From Bordetella parapertussis (GTDB lineage: Bacteria; Pseudomonadota; Gammaproteobacteria; Burkholderiales; Burkholderiaceae_C): a stretch of DNA of 5,678 nucleotides. This document shows, one piece after another, positions 1 through 5,678 of this stretch. A program made the translations under genes and the position numbers. The stretch covers positions 1 to 5,678 of the forward strand of contig CAMDIP010000097.1 in the NCBI GenBank assembly GCA_945899335.1, given 5' to 3'. Numbering within the stretch: position 1 is the stretch's first letter; every line of letters starts with the position of its first letter. Below the pieces are notes generated by a model that saw only the letters and a list, made by a program, of their open reading frames with translations, searched no databases and was not told the origin of the DNA.

Positions 1-242
1 TGCAACTCGCCGACTTTCACCCTGGCTACCAGTTTGCAGGCACTGAGCCCGACGATGTGGAAAACCTCATCAACCAATCGCCTTACCCCACGCTGCATTT
101 GCTGCGCGAAGACAGCGTCAGCCGCGCCGTCCAAGCCTTTCCCGATGCCGCCTTGATCTACGACCGCAACACCGCTTTGCTGCGCGAGATGGGTACGGCG
201 GGTTGGCAGGCTTTGGGGATGCAATCGAGGTTGTATGACTAA
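1..242 (+). CDS. DUF1415 family protein, C-terminal fragment (5' end outside window)
   Basis: The reading frame is open from position 3 to the TAA at 240-242, giving about 79 residues of a protein whose start lies left of the window. The GTG at 57 is internal and should not be taken as the start, because recognisable family sequence lies before it. The fragment reads ADFHPGYQFAG, then TEPDDVEN, then the conserved block SPYPTLHLLREDSV, then a tail with FPDAALIYDRN. From memory this matches the C-terminus of the DUF1415 family of small proteobacterial proteins of unknown function. No catalytic role is established that I know of. The stop codon lies inside the start of the following methyltransferase gene, so the two are probably cotranscribed and translationally coupled. 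Family assignment is fairly confident; function is unknown. Confidence 0.8.
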   Translation, partial: QLADFHPGYQFAGTEPDDVENLINQSPYPTLHLLREDSVSRAVQAFPDAALIYDRNTALLREMGTAGWQALGMQSRLYD

Positions 243-1101
243 GGCTCACCAAGACCCCACTTTGCAACTAGATCTGCGCCCAGACCAGTCCATCGAGTTG
301 CTCAAGGCACTTCACATCCTCACGCGTGAGGGCAAGATCAACCAAGATTCGCGGCGCAAGTTAAAGCAGGTCAATCACCTTTACCAGTTCATCGAAAAGC
401 TGCTCACTGCACTGCCCGACAGCGAGCAGGGTCCCACGCTTGCCGACCACGGCGCGGGAAAGTCTTACCTGGGTTTCATCATTTACGACTTGTTTTTTAA
501 AGGTTTGGGCAAGGGCCGCATTTATGGCATTGAGACGCGCAGCGAATTGGTCGCGTCGTCAAAGGCATTGGCGCAGCAATTGGGGTTTGAGCGCATGACG
601 TTTCTTAACCTGAGCGTGGCTGAGTCTGCGCACAGTGAAGCCTTGCCGGCAAGCATCGATGTGGTCACCGCGCTGCACGCTTGCGACACCGCCACCGATG
701 ACGCCATTGCTTTTGGTTTGGCCAAACATACCAAATACATGGTCTTGGTGCCGTGCTGCCAAGCTGAGCTGGCACGCTCCCTCAACCACAACAAGGCGCT
801 GAATTTGCAGCGTACGCCGCTGGCCGAGTTGTGGCGTCACCCACTGCATACCCGTGAGATGGGCAGCCAGCTCACCAATGTGCTGCGCTGTTTGTACCTT
901 GAGTCGCAGGGCTACAAAGTGACTGTCACCGAGTTGGTGGGCTGGGAGCACAGCATGAAAAATGAACTCATCTTGGCAGAGTTCACCGGCCAGCCAAAGC
1001 GAACTTCAGCCATGCGTTTGCAGGCATTGCTAGAAGAATTTGGTTTGAAAGATGTACAAGCTTTACGCTATCCCTCGCTAAGCCTAGAAACTGAGCAATA
1101 A
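235..1101 (+). CDS. Class I SAM-dependent methyltransferase (Methyltransf_32 / METTL25-like)
   Basis: This complete 288-residue protein is predicted to be a cytosolic methyltransferase using S-adenosylmethionine; its substrate is unknown. Residues 71-81 (DHGAGKSYLGF) form the glycine-rich SAM-binding motif I after a hydrophobic strand. An acidic residue follows at the end of strand 2 (E100 in GIETR). ALHACDTATDDAIAFG at 146-161 and VPCCQ at 172-176 are typical of the Methyltransf_32 family, which includes eukaryotic METTL25-type proteins. WEHSMKNELI at 237-246 is a further conserved-looking block. The first 60 residues look like a helical extension. I chose ATG 235, which has GAGG at 227-230 only 4 nt upstream and overlaps the DUF1415 stop by 8 nt, suggesting translational coupling. 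There is no signal peptide or membrane segment. Family call is firm; RNA or protein as substrate is only a guess. Confidence 0.85.
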   Translation: MTKAHQDPTLQLDLRPDQSIELLKALHILTREGKINQDSRRKLKQVNHLYQFIEKLLTALPDSEQGPTLADHGAGKSYLGFIIYDLFFKGLGKGRIYGIETRSELVASSKALAQQLGFERMTFLNLSVAESAHSEALPASIDVVTALHACDTATDDAIAFGLAKHTKYMVLVPCCQAELARSLNHNKALNLQRTPLAELWRHPLHTREMGSQLTNVLRCLYLESQGYKVTVTELVGWEHSMKNELILAEFTGQPKRTSAMRLQALLEEFGLKDVQALRYPSLSLETEQ

Positions 1102-1105
1102 GAGC

Positions 1106-1130
1106 TAGGCAATAGCGTGATAGTTGCCTA
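1106..1130. terminator. Hairpin 1 in convergent spacer, possible terminator
   Basis: The arms TAGGCAA (1106-1112) and TTGCCTA (1124-1130) are perfect reverse complements around an 11-nt loop. The hairpin starts 5 nt after the methyltransferase stop codon and lies between two convergent genes, where a terminator would be expected. No strong T-run follows on either strand, so efficient intrinsic termination is doubtful. Confidence 0.35.
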
Positions 1131-1137
1131 TTCTGAG

Positions 1138-1159
1138 CTGTCCTTAACCCAAAGGACAG
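1138..1159. terminator. Hairpin 2 in convergent spacer, possible bidirectional terminator
   Basis: CTGTCCTT (1138-1145) and AAGGACAG (1152-1159) form a perfect 8-bp stem with a 6-nt loop, extendable by one G-T pair. It sits between the 3' ends of the methyltransferase (+) and thioredoxin (-) genes and could serve both. A T-tract is missing on both sides, so this is a structural observation with only a likely function. Confidence 0.4.
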
Positions 1160-1186
1160 TCTATGAATATTCTCATCTCCCCCTAT

Positions 1187-1549
1187 TTAAGCGTCAGGTA
1201 GGCCGCTGACCACTTTTTGCCAAGCAATGTCAACTATGGGTGCGAAGTCTCCTTGAAGGGCGGCTTGGCACATGCGCTGCAAGGTGTCGGGATGGGGTAG
1301 CACGGTGCCTGCAAAACAGGGACGGCGTTGCGCGTCGACCAGCAACAAGGTGGGGAAGTTTTCAATATCGAGGTCGCCCAACAGTGCGTCGTGCTTCTCC
1401 ACATCCACCCAGACAAACCGTGCTTGCGGCATTTCAGCCGCCAAGCGTTCAAACAGCGGTTGGTATTCGCGACAAGTGCCACACCATTGTGCGCACAGGC
1501 AGTACACCCAAAGCTGTGGAGTAGTCGATGCGGGGCTTGAGGTGGTCAT
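1187..1549 (-). CDS. Thioredoxin family protein with CGTC active site
   Basis: This 120-residue single-domain thioredoxin fold is predicted to be a cytosolic thiol-disulfide oxidoreductase, since no signal peptide or membrane segment is visible. The active site is QWCGTCREY, with the redox pair C23 and C26. WVDVEK at 47-52 is the usual strand after helix 2, and FPTLLLVD at 65-72 carries the cis-proline P66. The last 20 residues extend past the core fold. Two departures from classical thioredoxin stand out. CGPC is replaced by CGTC, and the position of the buried Asp (six residues before the first active-site Cys) is C17; C19, C78 and C94 add further cysteines. The start is ATG at 1547-1549: an in-frame TAA lies 12 nt upstream and no other ATG comes between. 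No clear Shine-Dalgarno site precedes it. It is divergent from the RAYT gene and gltB. Its partner is unknown. Confidence 0.85.
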   Translation of the reverse strand: MTTSSPASTTPQLWVYCLCAQWCGTCREYQPLFERLAAEMPQARFVWVDVEKHDALLGDLDIENFPTLLLVDAQRRPCFAGTVLPHPDTLQRMCQAALQGDFAPIVDIAWQKVVSGLPDA

Positions 1550-1580
1550 GGCAGATGGATGTTAATCGACCACCCCAAAA

Positions 1581-1612
1581 GTCATTGCGAAGACCGCAGG
1601 GCTGAAGCAATC
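1581..1612. repeat. REP-like imperfect palindrome of the GTCATTGCGA...GCAATC type
   Basis: The segment starts GTCATTGCGAAG and ends GCTGAAGCAATC. ATTGC (1584-1588) and GCAAT (1607-1611) are inverted, with GAAG present just inside each end. The layout resembles the widespread dispersed bacterial palindromes that start GTCATTGCGA and end GCAATC, as I recall them. It ends exactly where the left RAYT repeat begins (1613). It is too close to the thioredoxin start to be coding, and whether it is multicopy in this genome cannot be seen here. Confidence 0.5.
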
Positions 1613-1639
1613 ATTAATTGGGGTCAGATTCCAATTAAT
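1613..1639. repeat. Left RAYT-flanking repeat (palindromic hairpin)
   Basis: ATTAATTGG (1613-1621) and CCAATTAAT (1631-1639) are perfect 9-bp inverted arms around the loop GGTCAGATT. The whole 27-bp unit is the reverse complement of the unit at 2381-2407 with one mismatch (26 of 27). The GGGGTCAGA core is typical of sequences I recall flanking RAYT genes in betaproteobacteria. It ends 8 nt before the RAYT start codon. Confidence 0.85.
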
Positions 1640-1647
1640 ATGGGCGC

Positions 1648-2343
1648 ATGGCCCGCTTACCCCGTCTCACCCTTGCCGGATACCCGCACCACATCATTTT
1701 GCGGGGGAATAACCGCCAAGCCATCTTCATGGACAGCGCTGACTTTCAGCGAACGCTGGCTTTGCTGCAGGTCAATGCTCAAGAGCAGCAAGTGCAAATA
1801 CATGCCTATGTATTGATGAGCAACCACCTGCATTTATTGCTCACCCCGTTGCAAAACGACAGTTTGCCCAAGATGATGCAAGCCGTGGGGCGCTCGTATG
1901 TGCTGTATTTCAATAAGCGGCATGGGCGCAGCGGCACCTTGTGGGAGGGGCGCTACCGTTCTGCGCTGATACAAACTGAGCGCTATTTCTTGGCTTGCAT
2001 GGCCTATATCGATCTCAACCCAGTGCGTGCCGGCATGGTGGCCCAGGCCGCAGACTATCTTTGGTCCAGCCACGGGCATTACATAGGCCGGCAAAACGAA
2101 GCCTGGCTCTCACCCCACCCTTTGTACTGGGAAATGGGCAATACACCCTTTGCCCGAGAGGCGGCCTACTCGGCCATGGTTCAATCAGGAATAGATCAAA
2201 AACAGCAGCAGGCACTCACATCCTCAGCTTTGAGCGGTTGGGCTTTGGGAGAGGATGTTTTTGTTGAAGGCTTGCAAAAGCAAACGCCCAGGCGGGTCAA
2301 TGCCGCCAAAGCAGGCCGGCCTTTTGGGAAAAAATCATCTTAA
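1648..2343 (+). CDS. REP-associated tyrosine transposase (RAYT, IS200-like Y1 fold)
   Basis: This 231-residue protein is a predicted HUH-superfamily single-strand DNA endonuclease related to IS200 transposases. The family nicks and joins DNA at REP hairpins. The N-terminus MARLPR followed by GYPHHIILRGNN is characteristic. The metal-binding HUH motif is H60-L61-H62 in MSNHLHLLL. LWEGRYRS at 98-105 and YIDLNPVRAGMV at 120-131 are conserved family blocks. Y120 is the likely nucleophile, by its position against the YIxxNPV motif of E. coli RayT (recalled); Y113 is a less likely alternative. The C-terminal tail, about residues 180-231, ends in a basic stretch (RRVNAAKAGRPFGKK) that may bind DNA. 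Length is normal and the frame intact, so it looks functional. ATG 1648 is the first usable start, because an in-frame TAA lies at 1636-1638 inside the left repeat. No Shine-Dalgarno site is visible, so expression is probably weak. Confidence 0.9.
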   Translation: MARLPRLTLAGYPHHIILRGNNRQAIFMDSADFQRTLALLQVNAQEQQVQIHAYVLMSNHLHLLLTPLQNDSLPKMMQAVGRSYVLYFNKRHGRSGTLWEGRYRSALIQTERYFLACMAYIDLNPVRAGMVAQAADYLWSSHGHYIGRQNEAWLSPHPLYWEMGNTPFAREAAYSAMVQSGIDQKQQQALTSSALSGWALGEDVFVEGLQKQTPRRVNAAKAGRPFGKKSS

Positions 2344-2359
2344 TCTGTCCCCAATTATT
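2342..2359 (+). repeat. Degenerate half copy of the RAYT-flanking repeat
   Basis: AATCTGTCCCCAATTATT matches 16 of 18 bases of the core and right arm of the flanking repeat (AATCTGACCCCAATTAAT on the same strand). The left arm is missing, so it cannot form the hairpin alone. It overlaps the last two bases of the RAYT stop codon and lies 19 nt before the full right copy, in the same orientation. Confidence 0.65.
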
Positions 2360-2378
2360 TATTACAATGCCCAAATTA

Positions 2379-2409
2379 AAATTAATTGGGATCTGACCCC
2401 AATTAATTT
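2379..2409. repeat. Right RAYT-flanking repeat (palindromic hairpin)
   Basis: The arms AAATTAATTGGG (2379-2390) and CCCAATTAATTT (2398-2409) form a perfect 12-bp stem with a 7-nt loop, ATCTGAC. The core 2381-2407 is the inverted partner of 1613-1639. A G to A difference beside the loop explains why the left stem is shorter. It is followed by GTTT, so it might also end RAYT transcription. It finishes 2 nt before the putative gltB -35 box. Confidence 0.85.
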
Positions 2410-2411
2410 GT

Positions 2412-2440
2412 TTGGAATTTGGCGTGGCTTGCACTATATT
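2412..2440 (+). promoter_or_regulatory. Predicted sigma70-type promoter of gltB
   Basis: TTGGAA (2412-2417, 4 of 6 against TTGACA) and TATATT (2435-2440, 5 of 6 against TATAAT) are separated by exactly 17 bp. Transcription would begin near 2447, giving a 5' leader of about 26 nt before the gltB ATG. The promoter lies wholly outside the RAYT repeat. This is a prediction from sequence only. Confidence 0.55.
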
Positions 2441-2460
2441 TGCCGACCTGCCTGAATACT

Positions 2461-2466
2461 GAGGAA
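2461..2466 (+). promoter_or_regulatory. Shine-Dalgarno site of gltB
   Basis: GAGGAA lies 6 nt before the ATG at 2473. It supports this start, which also leaves a short N-terminal propeptide before the catalytic cysteine. Confidence 0.7.
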
Positions 2467-2472
2467 AACCCT

Positions 2473-5678
<3,206 letters not shown>

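Larger units (their letters stand above)
1613..2409 (+). mobile_element. RAYT cassette: transposase-like gene between inverted REP-type hairpins
   Basis: A single Y1-type transposase gene lies between two inverted copies of a 27-bp palindromic repeat, with an extra degenerate half copy at its 3' end. This is the known architecture of REP-associated tyrosine transposases, which are usually single-copy, vertically maintained genes thought to act on matching REP/REPIN sequences elsewhere in the genome. The limits given are the outer edges of the two repeats; true ends could differ, since this family leaves no obvious target duplication and none is visible. The cassette interrupts the divergent region between the thioredoxin gene and gltB. 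Confidence 0.75.

Noticed and set aside
57..242. GTG at 57 as the start of a 61-residue gene
   Set aside because: The same frame stays open to the window edge and the preceding residues (ADFHPGYQFAG) are part of the DUF1415 family, so this is an internal codon of a truncated gene.
1163..1201. 12-codon ORF (MNILISPYLSVR) with AAAGGA 6 nt upstream
   Set aside because: The spacing is good, but the AAAGGA is the right arm of a hairpin, the ORF runs antisense into the 3' end of the thioredoxin gene, and nothing lies downstream for it to control. Chance is the simplest explanation.
1240..1565. Three plus-strand open frames opposite the thioredoxin gene
   Set aside because: The minus-strand frame has the CGTC active site and cis-proline in the right places. 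The plus-strand translations look like composition shadows.
1584..1613. TTGCGA (1585) with a -10-like CAATCA as a promoter for the RAYT gene
   Set aside because: The -10 is a poor match and both elements are part of the REP-like palindrome. I could not support any promoter for the RAYT gene.
1559..1816. 85-codon plus-strand frame overlapping the RAYT gene start
   Set aside because: It shares the DNA of the conserved RAYT N-terminus in another frame and has no motif of its own.
2419..2434. Possible sigma54 promoter (TTGGCGTGGCTTGCA) before gltB
   Set aside because: The GG and GC elements have only 8 bases between them, whereas sigma54 promoters need 10. The overlapping sigma70-type boxes with 17-bp spacing fit better.

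Overview
The window looks like the chromosome of a betaproteobacterium, most likely order Burkholderiales and possibly a Comamonadaceae-type freshwater organism. This rests on the style of the glutamate synthase, of the 'MARLPR' transposase-like gene and of the DUF1415 tail, and on moderate GC content. It is an inference from recalled family sequences, not a database match.

Layout, left to right. (1) Positions 1-242 hold the C-terminal end of a DUF1415-family protein. It overlaps by 8 nt a complete class I SAM-dependent methyltransferase of the METTL25/Methyltransf_32 type (235-1101, +). (2) An 85-bp convergent spacer carries two small perfect hairpins, which may be terminators. (3) A small cytosolic thioredoxin-like protein lies on the minus strand (1187-1549) with a CGTC active site. 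(4) A REP-associated tyrosine transposase (RAYT) cassette spans about 1613-2409: the 231-aa gene at 1648-2343 lies between two inverted copies of a 27-bp palindromic repeat (26 of 27 bases identical). A degenerate half copy overlaps the gene's stop codon, and an unrelated REP-like palindrome (1581-1612) touches the left edge. (5) From 2473 to the window edge runs gltB, the glutamate synthase large subunit. It is open at the 3' end, with about 1068 codons visible of an expected 1500 or more. It is preceded by a good sigma70-type promoter and a Shine-Dalgarno site.

How the parts fit. The thioredoxin gene and gltB are divergent. Removing the RAYT cassette leaves about 130 bp between their start codons, an ordinary divergent promoter region. 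The cassette therefore looks like an insertion, or a domesticated RAYT, inside that region, with its right repeat ending only a few bases before the gltB -35 box. GltB with GltD (expected downstream, not in view) makes glutamate from glutamine and 2-oxoglutarate. The methyltransferase and DUF1415 protein form a small coupled unit of unknown role, with no visible functional link to gltB.

Most of the window is ordinary housekeeping DNA. The part worth a second look is the RAYT/REP cassette and its position next to the gltB promoter. I see no CRISPR array, tRNA, rRNA or clearly new multi-gene system.
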